Below are positions 23,438-34,459 of a stretch of 64,000 bases of DNA, one piece after another (positions within the stretch are counted from its first letter, which is position 1; every line of letters starts with the position of its first letter). Where the stretch lies: contig OZ345380.1 in assembly GCA_977006965.1 (NCBI GenBank), positions 372,001 through 436,000 of the forward strand, given 5' to 3'. The notes below the pieces were generated by a model, which was given only the letters and a program-made list of their open reading frames with translations, had not been told where the DNA came from and made no database searches. This stretch comes from Phymatolithon calcareum. Its lineage: Eukaryota > Rhodophyta > Florideophyceae > Hapalidiales. Made by a program: the position numbers and the translations under genes.

Positions 23438-24634
23438 TTACCAGTTCCTCGGCTTCAACGCCGTGCTAGCAGTAGACTCAGCAGCCTCCTTCGCGGCCTT
23501 GCGCAGCGTGCCCCAATCCCTTGCCTTCTCCCCCTCACTCCCCGGCGAAACATTCTCCTGATCCCTCGCGGGCGACCCCGTCCTCCACGAGCGCGGCGAC
23601 TCCCCATCACTCGCCGAAACGGTAGCACGTCCCTCAGCCCTTACAATACTAATATTGATAATATCCCCATCCTTCGAAATACTCATCCTCGACACACGAC
23701 GTCTCGCAGACGCCGGCGTCCTCCCACTCCCCGCCCTCGGCGACGGCGAGTCACCGGCAACCGGCGAAGAAAGCGCGAGAATATCCGGCCGTTTCGCCCT
23801 GGGCGTCGTGGGCGGCGCAGCCCCTTCCGCACAAGTGTCCAACGTCGGGAAGCGGCGTCTCGCCCACGCCTTGAGTAGCCTATCCCACTCACGCAGTTCC
23901 TCAACCGCGACAACGGACAGCGGTCGCTCATCACGCCAGTCAGCACCTGCCGCGCGCGAAGCGTCCAGCCAGGCCTGCATGGCCGAGTCTGCTGCGAGGT
24001 AGCTCGGCGCAAAGTGCACGAGGGAGGGGCCGCCCATGGCGAGAATGGACGCGATCTGACGCAGCTGCACGAGACGGCCCTCGTATTCGGCGCGGTTGGC
24101 CGTTTTGCGGCAGAGACGGCGCAGTTCGCGCACCTGCTTGGCCGACAGTTCCACAGAGGTGGACGGCGTGGCTGGGGTGGTTGGCGCGAAGTCGAGCGCG
24201 GGGCGCGAGCGCGGCGTGCGCATGCCGGGCGTGCGAGGTGTGCGCAGATCGGACGCGAGGGGACGCGCGCGCGTCGGGGTGGCCGGCTCGTGGGAGGCGG
24301 CGGCCAGGGCGGACTGCTTTGCGAGCACGGACGGCGGGACGTAGACAGGGGCGGAGGGGGAGAGTGCAGGTTTGGAAACCTTGGCGGGCTTCGTGTCGGT
24401 GGGAACCGATGGGGTGACGGTCGGGGTGTCGTCCGGAGTGGAAGGTTGCGCATCTTTCGGGGAAGATGAGGGCGTGACGGGTTCGGATGCGACCGATGCC
24501 GGGAGGTGCACAACGACTTGCTTCATTGACTCGGACGCGACTGGCGCGGGGGTGTCCGGAGCCGCGATGGACGGTTCGGCGGCGGCGGGTGGCGGAGCGG
24601 TGGTGGTCGCGTCGGTAGTGGACGTGGAGGCCAT
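23438..24634 (-). CDS. Orphan protein, TP-rich with a helical core
   Basis: 398 aa from the ATG at 24,634, intronless and strongly GC-rich. A longer frame upstream starts only at a GTG and is not favoured. Residues 1-160 are low complexity, rich in Ala, Pro, Thr and Ser with many S/T-P sites, including a TPRTPGMRTPRSR cluster near 132-144. Residues about 161-265 form the only ordered-looking part (KQVRELRRLCRKTANRAEYE, then helices with WLDASR and VEELREWDRLLKAW). The C-terminal third is again Ser/Arg/Pro-rich. I recognise no family. Clustered proline-directed Ser/Thr sites suggest, but do not prove, regulation by CDK/MAPK-type kinases. Codon composition matches the other host genes here, supporting a real gene. 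Confidence 0.65.
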   Translation of the reverse strand: MASTSTTDATTTAPPPAAAEPSIAAPDTPAPVASESMKQVVVHLPASVASEPVTPSSSPKDAQPSTPDDTPTVTPSVPTDTKPAKVSKPALSPSAPVYVPPSVLAKQSALAAASHEPATPTRARPLASDLRTPRTPGMRTPRSRPALDFAPTTPATPSTSVELSAKQVRELRRLCRKTANRAEYEGRLVQLRQIASILAMGGPSLVHFAPSYLAADSAMQAWLDASRAAGADWRDERPLSVVAVEELREWDRLLKAWARRRFPTLDTCAEGAAPPTTPRAKRPDILALSSPVAGDSPSPRAGSGRTPASARRRVSRMSISKDGDIINISIVRAEGRATVSASDGESPRSWRTGSPARDQENVSPGSEGEKARDWGTLRKAAKEAAESTASTALKPRNW

Positions 24635-25566
24635 TGCGAGAGTGAGTTCGTCCGACGGTTCCGAGCGGCGGCGAAGATGCGCTGCGTGGAGCACCGGAAG
24701 ATGGTATACGACTGGCCTGTACCGCGCTGGGTTGGTGCTGCTGTTGGAGATGGTCGGGCTGGATGTGACTGTCGGTGTGCCTAAATACGCCGATGGGAAG
24801 CGGCGAGGTGCGTAGGGTGGTGGCGGTGGTGGAGGTTCATGATGATGATCGAATGCGGTACGTCGGGCTGATTTGGGGATTTCGACCCGTTACGACGGTT
24901 GGCGCGAAAAAAAAAAGTTCCGTTCACATCGAGTGCTCCTATTCGGATCGCAGCAATGCCGACAAGCGCCTGATTCGGATCGCAGAGTCAACGATGAATG
25001 CTATTCAGCCGCGATCCTATGCGTGATGCTGTGCGCTGTGGGCGGCCGAAAATGGGAGGTGTATGAGGGCGAGTTCAAAAATTTGAATTCAGGAAGGTAT
25101 GCGCCAATCAACGTGCAGAAATACCTACACTGGCGTCGTGTTTGAAATGGAAAAGGATTGTACAGTAGCATGCCGTTACCCAGCACTCATGTAGTAGTGT
25201 TTCATTTGCAATGTGTGTTCCCCGTTTTAGCAGGTTTGCCTGTCCCACACTATTCAGCTTATATACTCGTGCGCGTGAAGATGAGGGTATGGTGAGCTGA
25301 AGGTACTACTCTGCGTAATACTTGTACTCAGCTTCCAGTGTGGGCGGCAGCTTGAATTTTGTCTTCGAAGCTGCCTGTCTGCCTGCCTGCCCCGTGGAAT
25401 GATGGTCCTTTTGAGTACAGTATTCCAATGCGCAAGAGTCAACACTGTCAAGAGCTTTGTTCTTCGTTAACTTTTAGCCATGGATCTACTGTACAGTACT
25501 ATGCCGTTCGCACGTAGCTTCAACAGGATGCATCTCAACTGCGTAGCTTTGGCTACTGAACCACTG
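24635..25566. other. Intergenic, upstream of the orphan gene
   Basis: The 5' flank of the orphan gene is GC-rich to about 24,840, then AT-richer. A short CTGC-type microsatellite lies at about 25,370-25,390. No gene recognised. Confidence 0.45.
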
Positions 25567-25580
25567 CATGCATTTTAAGG

Positions 25581-26800
25581 GGATATTTGATGATTTTATT
25601 TTTGAGAGCTCCCAAAGCCTCACCTTGGAGTAACGGGGCAGCTCTTGCATAATCTCTACGCTATAGTCATCTGGCTGCTCAAAACGTTCTTGATTCGTAA
25701 TTCTCTCCCAACAAGAGCTCCGGTAAGTCTCTTGCACTCAAACTCAATTTCTGTACTCATCTTCGATGACGCTAGAGTACGTTGTAAGGCGACTAGTTCG
25801 ACCACCGCGGTAATCCCACAGTACGCACCCAACACTGATTTCCTCCAAAGGGGTGCTCGGTTGAATGTCAACCTTAGGCACCTTAAACGTGTTGTTCTTT
25901 CTCCTATGTAAAGGATCCCTGGTAGCTTGCCTTCAATAGGAATCTTCATTGACCTGCCTTCTTCTTCCTTTTCCCATACCTTAATTGTTTCTTCTCTCCT
26001 CGTCTTCTTCGTGACAGATCCCTCCTGGGCTTTCTGAAGGGCTTGTCGCAAGTCTTCATACATCTTGAGATATTCAATATCCTTCATTGCTTCCTTTACG
26101 TCCTCATCTCTTCCAACGTACTCTTCTGTTTCTTCAAGGCGCAATGTGTGCCTTACCAGGCTTAATGCAAACCTTTCTGCTTGATGACGTCTCCTCATCT
26201 TTGGTGGTCCCAGTCGGCACAGAACTCGCATTCGGTCCCGGCGGTGTTCGGCATACTTTCCGAAAACATTTTTGTAGAACAAGCCCTCTGCCGACTCGAT
26301 TGCCGAGAGCAATCGATTTGTCATTGGAGTAACGTGTAACGCATACTCCCATTTCGGGATAATTAGCGACTTAAAGATCCTGATGCATGTCTCCGGTTTG
26401 AATCCTCGAACATTCACTCCAAGCTCCCGCAGCTTATGTATGCATCCTGCAGCATTTCGAACTCTTGCTATGGCCGTGTCATCCGTAACACCCTTGTTAT
26501 TCATGCTTACCCCAAGATACGAGAGTCTCCAGGCTTGATATAGTTCTCGTCCTGCCAAGTAAAACGTGTGCTTCTGAAGTCCTTTGTACTTAAGAACTTC
26601 GCTTTTTCCTGGTTTTGTGTTCCATTTCATGCCATTTTCGCTTGCCCAACTGGTCGCTATATCAAGAAGTTTCTGCATTCCTCGTCCTGTCTTCGCTTGA
26701 AGCTGAACATCATCTGCGAACAATTGCACAGGACTTTCTGAAACGTTCCTGTCTGTCTTGGAGACGGCTTCTGCGAATGTGTCCATGAATATATTGTATA
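25581..26800 (-). mobile_element. 5'-truncated LINE, ATATCC-end family
   Basis: 1220 bp on the minus strand, flanked by the direct repeat CATGCATTTTAAGG at 25,567-25,580 and 26,801-26,814. It ends AAAATAAAATCATCAAATATCC with no tail. It is the longest copy of this family here and retains the end of the reverse transcriptase domain. Confidence 0.93.
25656..26800 (-). CDS. LINE reverse transcriptase, C-terminal 380 aa
   Basis: An uninterrupted frame covering the last third of a non-LTR retrotransposon polyprotein. LFADDVQL near its start is the reverse transcriptase catalytic box (FADD). After the thumb region come LSYLGVSMNNKGVTDD, a W-E-Y-A-L-H-V-T-P block and basic helices, ending GRELRIKNVLSSQMTIA. 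There is no RNase H domain and no CxxC...H...C zinc motif at the end, unlike the other LINE at 58,255-60,526. The N-terminal endonuclease and most of the RT palm are absent because of 5' truncation. The frame has no stops, so this copy is young. Confidence 0.9.
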
Positions 26801-26814
26801 CATGCATTTTAAGG

Positions 26815-28207
26815 AGCACCTACGTTTTTCTCGTTCAACCATTTGCTAGGACTTATCTCGTCTACTATGCAGTACATGCAGCTATAGCAATCATTCATTC
26901 TTCCCCGATCGATCGATCGTTTGAACAGATTCGACAGCAACAGCACATACTGTACATGAATCGATGTTACCTTCAGCGTGACTGACTGCCTGACTGTGTA
27001 TTTGTTTCATCTTTCAACTCCACGCACTTACTTGATAACTTGCGTACATCTGTTCTGTTGTACTAGAAGGAGGTGAACGTTCAAATTTTTATTTCTCTAC
27101 AAATACAAATGCCCCTTCCTCACCTCCCGCCACTACAGTATTTTAATTAATTGCTTTCCTCAACTTTCCAAGTGCGAAACTAACTCTGCCTGCCTGCCAA
27201 GCTTTGAACACAAAGATGATGGATGAGTCATCTAATTCATTCAGCCACTACACACACAGTCCCTTCCAATTCTTCAAATATACGTACTATGCGATCGACC
27301 TGTCCAACCCACTGAATAACGCCACCTTTCCGACTGCAGTCGGCTGGACAGAAAACCCAGCCCGAGGCATTCTTGACAGATCAATCAATCATGTTTTTTG
27401 CCTGCCTGCCTGCCTGCCTGTCTGCCTGCCTGCACGTGTTCTCGTCTCGTCCTTTCCTCTTCCAAGTCACGCCTGGTAGTCAGTGAGTTTAATCCTTGCC
27501 TTCTAACTCCTCCTTTTCCCTGATTGAATGCGCTTTTTTCTCATGCCTCACATTCCGGCACTGTACGATAGGGACAACACGCTCTCCCGAGCAACTTAAC
27601 GCAGAACCAACCATTGCCCCGATTCACTCTGCTGTCCCAACAATTATTGTGCTTTCTATTCTTGTATTATAGTCTGTCCACTGTAACTCCTCTCCCCAAC
27701 TGCCGCGTTCATCTTAGCCTTACATTCCATCTGCATACATCCATCTGCTATCTACTGTACTGTAGTGTTGACTCTCATCGACATTGATTGACGCTCTTCA
27801 CATTGTCACACCACTAAAGCTAGAATGCCTGTCTCAATTCTGCAGAACCACTTCATTCTACAAGGTGAAGACAGATTCCTAGTTTATCTAATTATCATAG
27901 GGTTCAACAAACTTATACACACCCATCTTCAGTTTCTGATGCTCAATGTCGCCGATAGGAAATGTCACTCGGTACAAATGGAGTCAGAAAGCACATGATA
28001 ACCTCATCAGGCATTCAGGTATTTGTCTGTCTGGAATGCGACGATGCAATCGCACGGACATACAGCTGTCGTCCGTTTTCCTGCACGCCAACACACCTCT
28101 GAGTCGCCGCCATCGCCAAAGCAATCTCCAAGCCGTAGCAGCGGCTGGCAGATGAAAACCATAAAAATTACACATTTTTTCTTTGATAAAGCTTCACACC
28201 TCTAACC
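26815..28207. other. Intergenic with CTGC microsatellite
   Basis: A (CCTG)n microsatellite runs from about 27,400 to 27,433. No gene recognised. A 3' flank of the OLA1 gene lies at the right end. Confidence 0.5.
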
Positions 28208-29416
28208 TCACTTCTTCGCCTTTCCGCCAGACGCCACATTGAACTTGAAAAAGCAAATGTCTCCATCGTCCACAACATAGTTCTTCCCCTGTTGCTTATA
28301 TTTCCCCGCCGCCTTCACCGAAGTTTCACTCCCCAACTCCTTATACTCGTCATACTTCATAACCTCCGCACAAATGAACCCTTTCTCAAAATCAGTATGA
28401 ATCGCCCCGGCCGCCTGCGGTGCACATGCCCCCTTTCGGATCGTCCAGCACTTCACCTCGTCATGTCCCGCCGTGAAGAAGTAGATCAACCGCAACGTCT
28501 TATATCCTGTCTTGATGATCTTCGACAGCGCGCTCGTCGCCCCAATCTCTTTCAGATAACTCTGTGCCGCCTCTGAGCCCTCGTTCGACGTCAGGTCCAG
28601 TAGTTTCGCCTCGAGGGACGCTGAGAAGGGGATGATAAGTTCCCCAGAGTGGGTGTCTACCCACTCCTTAATCTTCCCTAACCACTTATTCTTCCTTCGT
28701 ACATAGTCCTTCTCACTCAAGTTCACCAAGAATATCGCCGGCTTTGCCGTGAGAAACAGATGCGTGTTGAGCACCTCCACCTCCGAATTGCTCCAATCAT
28801 GTGTTCGTAGCGGTCGCTTCTCAACCTCCAACATATGCACGGCCTTCTGCAATGTCTCAACTTCAAGCTTGATCTCCTTCGGACAGTTATTCCCCGCGCG
28901 ACGTGCGCGCGCCTCCGCATCTGCCACCAATTTCTCGAGACGTTCAAGATCCTTGAGACGAAGTTCATTGAAAATGATTTCAAGATCGCGCACCGGGTTG
29001 ACATCGCCCTCAACGTGCACAACATCCTCATCCGAAAACGCACGGCAGACATGGAAGATACCGTCAACTGCCTGGATATTGGAGAGGAATGCATTTCCAA
29101 GTCCCTGCCCTTCGTGCGCCCCCTTCACGAGACCGGCGATATCCCACACATGCAGAAATGCAGATACGGCTGAACCGGGCTTCCAATGGTCGACGAGCCA
29201 CTCGAAGCGCTCGTCTGGGAGGGCGACGCGGGCCTCGTTGGGTTCAATCGTGCAGAAAGGGTAATTTTCGGCGCCGACGTTGAGCTTTGTCAAAGTGTTG
29301 AAGAAGGTGGACTTGCCGACGTTTGGCAGACCGACAATTCCCATTTTGAGGTTGTTCGAGAAACGACCCAGGATTACCCTCTCCTTGGGAGCTTCTACCT
29401 TTTTTTTCGGCGGCAT
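28208..29416 (-). CDS. OLA1: Obg-like ATPase 1 (YchF family)
   Basis: 402 aa, intronless, matching the usual length of about 396 aa. The start is the ATG at 29,416 (MPPKKK...), in a good context (CACCCACC before it). The frame stays open upstream but only from a non-ATG codon, so the extra 69 codons are taken as leader. G1 P-loop GLPNVGKS at 29-36; G3 DIAGLVKGA at 92-100 without the usual Gln/His; NLSEKD at 232-237 replaces the NKxD of GTPases, the change that gives this family its ATP preference. A coiled-coil insert spans about 145-200 and a TGS domain about 308-392. YchF/OLA1 proteins bind ribosomes and act in translation and stress control in the cytosol. All key motifs are intact. Confidence 0.97.
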   Translation of the reverse strand: MPPKKKVEAPKERVILGRFSNNLKMGIVGLPNVGKSTFFNTLTKLNVGAENYPFCTIEPNEARVALPDERFEWLVDHWKPGSAVSAFLHVWDIAGLVKGAHEGQGLGNAFLSNIQAVDGIFHVCRAFSDEDVVHVEGDVNPVRDLEIIFNELRLKDLERLEKLVADAEARARRAGNNCPKEIKLEVETLQKAVHMLEVEKRPLRTHDWSNSEVEVLNTHLFLTAKPAIFLVNLSEKDYVRRKNKWLGKIKEWVDTHSGELIIPFSASLEAKLLDLTSNEGSEAAQSYLKEIGATSALSKIIKTGYKTLRLIYFFTAGHDEVKCWTIRKGACAPQAAGAIHTDFEKGFICAEVMKYDEYKELGSETSVKAAGKYKQQGKNYVVDDGDICFFKFNVASGGKAKK

Positions 29417-30270
29417 GGTGGGTGCGAATGGTGTACGACGACGGAAATTGGCAGAGGGGCACAGGTAGGAGGTAGGTCTACCGAGATGCGGATCAAAGTG
29501 GAAATCTTCAATGCGCGCGCACGGCGGGGGAATGATGTGCGCGGCACAGTGTTGGCAACTGTCGTATGATAAAGATGCACAGGTGTACCGAAACGAGCGA
29601 GCTAGGGTTTGCACGAAATGCAACTCTGTCCAACTCCACTGCCCAACGCTTCTTTCATCTCTTCCGCTCGCCGTTCGCTACTGACATAATATTTTGGAAA
29701 GCGCATGGCTCGGGTAGCGATCGATCGATCGATCGATGCTGGAATGGGACCAGCAAGCTTTCCGCATTTATGAGTTCCGTGCTGACAAATTCCCCCTCCC
29801 ATTACATTGGGTTCTTCATGGGTTTATTCTTGCCTGGAAACAGATCGCCACTGTTCTTGGACGACAAGTGACGCAGCTGTACAAAGTCCTCTGAGTTTTC
29901 CACTTGGTGCCATGTGTACTGGCTTCACGTTACGGTGCTACTTGTGCTCCTTTTGATAATCGGAATAGAACGCTCAACCTATTGTACAGTATTCCTCTGG
30001 ATGGTTTCCGATTTTTGCCAGGAAAGATCGATCGCAGGAGGAATCCTCGGTTTCCAAAAGCTGAACAACTGCGGAGCGCGGATAATATTTTTCCATCTTT
30101 TGCTGTACTGGAGACACCGAATAGCCTACATCACAAATGCAATGATGTAATTTCATTACTAATTATGTTATTGCTTATGTAATTCCATATCAATTATTAT
30201 GACATATTCCTCCTTGCCAGCCCTCTTGCTCACCATTACCGAACTTCCGTCAATCAACCAAAAGTGTGCA
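29417..30270. promoter_or_regulatory. Divergent OLA1-RTF2 intergenic region
   Basis: About 850 bp separate the start codons of two divergent housekeeping genes, so it must hold both promoters. The OLA1-proximal 200 bp are GC-rich and pyrimidine-rich on the coding strand. A CGATCGATCG run (five GATC units) sits at 29,718-29,737. No specific core promoter element can be claimed. Confidence 0.5.
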
Positions 30271-30972
30271 ATGGGCGGGGACGGCGGAACGCTGAACAAC
30301 AGTCGTGCCGAGCATGTTTCCCTGCGTCGCTCAGTGCAAACAACCCCAGAGTCCTCATCCGCGCACCAGAAGTCGCGTGCATCCGTCACAGAGTGCTCGA
30401 TAAGCGGAAACGCGCTCAAGGCGCTCGAAACCGTCGTGGACCGAGTCGGCCAATTGTACAACAAGGAGGCACTTCTGAATCATCTCCTCACGCGAGGTCG
30501 TGTCGGTACGGATGCTGAGCAATTCCCGCATCTGCGGAAATTCCGGCGGGATGTCGCGGAAGTGAATTGGACCACGGACGCGAAAAGCAAGCAATTTCTG
30601 TGCGCTGTCACGCGCAATGTCGTCCATTCCGACGGTGCTTTTTCCGTCGGCTGGCGCTGTGGATGCGTCACGGCTCCTGTGGATGCTCTAGGAGCGAAGG
30701 TGCATCCGAACGATGCGCGTGTGTGCGCGAATTGTGGCGTGGAGGGCGAACGAATCGAGCTTGGGCAGACTGTTGCGCAGCGCGCTGACGGCATTCGACG
30801 CATCGTGGAGGGCAGGAAAGGGGCGAGGAAGAATAAGAGGATGGATGATAAGAGTGCTCTTCAGGGTGGCGTGAAGAAGCCCAGGAAGGCAAAGCTGACT
30901 AAAAACGGCGATGATGCTGAACGTAAGAGTGCTGTTTTTGAAGTATCGGCACAGGAGGCTGCTGGAAAGTAA
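30271..30972 (+). CDS. RTF2: Replication termination factor 2 family protein
   Basis: 233 aa from the ATG at 30,271, chosen because the family begins M-G-x-D-G-G-T, seen here as MGGDGGT; an upstream in-frame ATG at 30,199 would bury that signature. The first RING-like lobe contains C42 and the G-Q-L-Y-N-K block at 60-65 (family: GxLYNK). The second lobe has C111, C130/C132 in WRCGC, and C152/C155 in VCANC. Residues about 175-215 are a strongly basic tail. RTF2 proteins act at replication forks: in fission yeast at programmed pausing at the mating-type barrier, and in animals as a fork component removed by the proteasome. It is shorter than human RTF2 (about 306 aa), with the C-terminal tail reduced. 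Intronless and GC-rich like its neighbours. Confidence 0.9.
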   Translation: MGGDGGTLNNSRAEHVSLRRSVQTTPESSSAHQKSRASVTECSISGNALKALETVVDRVGQLYNKEALLNHLLTRGRVGTDAEQFPHLRKFRRDVAEVNWTTDAKSKQFLCAVTRNVVHSDGAFSVGWRCGCVTAPVDALGAKVHPNDARVCANCGVEGERIELGQTVAQRADGIRRIVEGRKGARKNKRMDDKSALQGGVKKPRKAKLTKNGDDAERKSAVFEVSAQEAAGK

Positions 30973-32357
30973 GGCTGTGATGATGAGGGAATTGAGGAAT
31001 GTCCACAGAAGATGCAGTATCCCAACGTTGGTATCGCATTGTGCGCTTTCTGGATTCCTTTTTCTGGCGAGAATTGTTTTGTTGGTTTCTTCCATACCTT
31101 GTACGAAGGCTAACGATAAGAGCAATTTGACTGTGAATTCAGAGTCTACCGGGCAGTTTTCCGTGCGTGCTGACGTACGAAACAAAGCAAATTACCAAGA
31201 TGCCTGCACAGCGACAGATTGGCGCAATCAACCATTGCTTGCGCTTGTGTAACCAGTGCTAATATGAGGTGGGCGCAATGGACGAAAAGTCGTACAAGAG
31301 TCGCGAACATGTGAGTTGATTCTGGTGGCAGGAGGCTAATCGTCGGGTGTCAGCATAGATTTGGCATGATAACGCTGAGGAACGAAGACCGAAGTGTCCC
31401 AGCAAAGGGCTGCGTCTCAGCATTCACTTCAACTAGAGCACTATTCCGCTAGTTCCGCAACGGATCGCACTTGTCTCCAATAATCCGTTATTCACAGCGC
31501 GACCATCATTGTGAGAGACGGTGCTCAGAGAGAACCGTGATAGATGCCCAGGGATTTCGCTCAAGAGCAGAAGGACATATCGAGCTCATCTCTTCGCCGC
31601 GGGACGGATGGGCGGTATGTTCAAGTGTTGCACAAATTGTCCTCAAGTCTCACCAAACCTCGGCATCTTTGAGAACGCCACGACCGCGCACTCCATCCTA
31701 AGAGGCGAAACTTCTTCCATCCGTACTCATGCATGAAGCTGTCCGAATTGTTAAGCACCTGAGCCGGGCTTCGACTGTTGACTCAAAGTAGTCGAAATGA
31801 ACTTGGCTGCTTCCAACATTGCTGCGAGTGCCATCAGCGTCCGCCAGCAGGTTCGTCGTTGAGCGCGCGACCGTATCATCATGATGATGACTGGAAATTG
31901 AACTTGTAATGCTGTTATTGTCTACTCCTCATTTTGCGCTTACGAATGCGTGATGGAGCGCCGTGTCCTTGCTCGTGCACATCCGCTTCCGTCCGGACCC
32001 ATATTCCGGCCCTCATCGCTCGGGGAAATCGTCAATTGCGGCTGGGCGAGGAGCTGCCGTCCCGCGTCCACGCTTTGTGAACAGTGGTTGTCAGGTTGAT
32101 TTTTTCGTTTTCGACAGCAGATCCCGCGGAGCTTAAATTGGTGTACATCGTCCAAAAACAAAATATAGAAAAAGGCAGAGTCGCGTTTTAGTCGAAGAGC
32201 TCCATAGAATAGATTTATCGAGCTGTATGTCGAATTCTTACTTGAAAATCATCGCGTTATTGCCAGCCCAAAAGACCATAATCTATACTAGCTTATGGTC
32301 TAGCTCAGCTAGTTGTCGGCTTATGAAATGGTAATGATGCCTCTATCTTATTCAATG
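30973..32357. other. Intergenic 3' of RTF2
   Basis: Short frames (for example 30,911-31,252 and 31,471-31,701) have no family signature. Nothing recognised. Confidence 0.45.
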
Positions 32358-32790
32358 TACGGTTTTCTTTCTTTCTTTTTTTTTATTGCAGAAAAACGCT
32401 AACTTAAGTTAGTGCCTGGGGATGTTTCCAAACAGCCCCTCATTGTTCACGAATTTGAGCACCGCGTCCCATATCCCCCTGTCTACCTTTCCACTCCCGC
32501 CGTTGATCCTCTTATCAAACCTCTCAATATTTATCCTTCGAGCGGTTTCTCATTGCAAATTCCTCTACCGTTTTGGTACCAACTCTACCAATAGTCTGGT
32601 GTCTTGATACAGTCCACCCACTACAGCGTAGGAGGAGATGCTCAACGGTCTCCTTGGTTCCCACTGAGCAGGACTTGCACATAGGGTCTTAATCAACCGA
32701 ACCATCTTGAAAACCTGTCACCAGTGAGCAACAATCTGCAGCAAGCTGATTAAGGGTGGTTTCAGCGTGCCTGTGGCTATGTCCGGTTTT
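32358..32790 (-). mobile_element. LINE 3' fragment, RNase H family
   Basis: Minus strand. Homologous at DNA level to 53,210-53,540 and in protein to the end of the 58,255-60,526 element: the zinc motif C-x-x-C...H-L-L-L-R-C followed by TIGRVGTKTVEE. A stretch of about 90 bp at roughly 32,460-32,550 is absent from the 53-kb copy. It ends at a TGCAATAAA plus (GAAA)n tail on the minus strand, read as TTTC repeats at 32,362-32,378. Frames are broken. The 5' boundary is approximate. Confidence 0.8.
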
Positions 32791-33115
32791 ATTGTCGCCA
32801 ACTTGTATTCCATCGCTAATCCAACTATCGAAGACTACCAGGGAAGAACGAAAGGAAGCAAGAAGAAGGGTAAATCCAACAAGCCGCAGAAAGGTTTTTT
32901 TCCCTTAGTTGATGCTCCGAAGATTTATGCTACAGTACAATCTGTTGAGGACAGAATCAATAGCTACAAGATTCATGTGAATTGATTATGAACGACACCA
33001 ACAATTGAAATCGGCGAACATATATAATCATATACTGTACCAGTTTTTGGAGTACTGGATGTCTTTCTTGGCAGTACAGATTGCGCAGAGGAGTCGATGC
33101 GTGTTCAGGATCATC

Positions 33116-33181
33116 ACAAAGCTGCACCTCTCTCCATCATGGAGATGATCATCATCATGATGGAGAGAGATGCAGCTTTGT
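33116..33181. repeat. Hairpin, 25-bp arms, one mismatch
   Basis: 33,116-33,140 (ACAAAGCTGCACCTCTCTCC and five more bases) pairs with 33,157-33,181. The loop is ATGATC-rich and can pair further. Confidence 0.85.
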
Positions 33182-33884
33182 CATGCATAAATTACACAGT
33201 GTTTCCGGAGTGGACTATGCTGGCGTGACCTTTGAGCACAGACCATGCGCATTGCTCATTGAACATTACCGGTCTTCCTTATGATTGCGTTCTTTGAGGT
33301 TTTGCGCAACTTTCAATAAAAGTTGTCCCCTTTCTGAGGACCTGGGGATGAGCATGGCATCATTCCGCTCCTTCTCTACGCTGAAAAAAGACATACGGAG
33401 TCAGAGAGAGTTGTAGAAATGAGCACATATGTGCAACCAACAAAGCCTGTGTAAATATTGCGCATGGGAATGACGAGCACGTTCTGCACAGTAAACTTCA
33501 ATGTTCAACACCTATGATACAATACTTTTTACGTACTGCAAAGAAAATTACTGTGCAGCTCGACAGCGAGAACGCTGTCGGATAATCTTGCCCCGATCTA
33601 TTACACATCTTTGAGATAAGGATGATGAGTGCACGTGCACTCATCAGTACAGTACATTGCTCGCACATTCATTGCTAGCATAATCGATGGCGATGGAAGC
33701 CGTCAGCCCAATCATTGGTCTGATGGCTGCCAATGGATATCTTGATGATACCCAAGGGCGAATTATTAGTGACAGAGATGGGCGCGCGCCCAGTTCAACC
33801 TTACCTGCGTTTGTAAATAGAAATCGGCCCGAATATTCATTCAATCTCAAGGCCAAATTGAGAAGCATAACGGACCTGCGTGAC

Positions 33885-33947
33885 GCCGAATTGCTCTCAT
33901 CATTATGATGATCATGACGATCATCGTCATAATGAGAGCAATTCGGC
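33885..33947. repeat. Hairpin, perfect 16-bp outer arms
   Basis: GCCGAATTGCTCTCAT (33,885-33,900) is the exact complement of 33,932-33,947. The loop is again composed of ATGAT/GATCAT units like the hairpin at 33,116. Confidence 0.85.
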
Positions 33948-34330
33948 TTCACCATCGATGATCGACGGAGAAACTCACCTACCTTGAAAACTTGAAATAA
34001 GAAAGAAAAATATGGGCCATGGCCCACTGCATGAAAAGAGCGCGCTTCAAATAGTGCAAGACTTGGCACTAACGGAGGAGGGTAAAGACGTCGCGTGACA
34101 TAAGGAAATGTTACAAGATTACTGTCCTTTCTCCATGGAGCACTTGAACGTACATTCCGCACGTACAGTATGTCTAGTCCAGGGGGACAAGAAACCTACT
34201 TTGCATTCCCGTTCCTGAATCTGAGGCAGCTAGAAACTCTTTCAAGGGGCACCAGGCGCCTCAATAAAATGAATAAATACGCTGAATCTGTGATGTTCCA
34301 CTTCTTCAGCAAACGACGTAGATACGTAAA

Positions 34331-34459
34331 GATTGGATTGGATTGGATTTCTGTTTAATTGAAGCTCCCTTTGTCAATTATCATTGCACCTGAGAGACTT
34401 TTCGTTGCCCTACAATCCTTCGCTTACGTTCTCATTTAAGTAGTTAGATGTGTAAAGAG
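34331..34459 (-). mobile_element. LINE/SINE 3' end with (AATCC)n tail
   Basis: Minus-strand copy of a roughly 100-bp 3' end also found at 35,448-35,545 and 41,684-41,782. On the minus strand it runs from TGAGAACGTAAGCGAAGG to ACAGAAATCC followed by AATCC repeats. A short GTAAAGA repeat at both edges may be the target duplication. Confidence 0.75.

Larger units (their letters stand above)
32791..34330. other. Intergenic with long hairpins
   Basis: A 72-codon frame at 32,767-32,985 overlaps the LINE fragment edge and encodes a lysine-rich peptide I cannot assign. Two strong hairpins are listed separately, and ATGAGTGCACGTGCACTCAT at about 33,625-33,644 is a perfect 20-bp palindrome. No other gene seen. 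Confidence 0.4.

Noticed and set aside
23683-24513. 276-codon Arg/Pro-rich alternative frame
   Set aside because: Out-of-frame read of the orphan gene, with biased composition and no domain.
24635-24694. Longer N-terminus of the TP-rich orphan
   Set aside because: It depends on a GTG start. The ATG at 24,634 is simpler and lies in typical eukaryotic context.
29417-29623. 69-residue N-terminal extension of OLA1
   Set aside because: It begins at a non-ATG codon, does not resemble the family, and the MPPKKK start gives the normal length with a good context.
30199-30270. Upstream ATG of RTF2
   Set aside because: It would place 24 extra residues before the family's invariant MGxDGGT start.
34331-34459. 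Calling the (AATCC)n family a SINE
   Set aside because: The copy at 35,284 carries a LINE-like ORF end upstream of the shared tail, and no tRNA-like promoter was seen.
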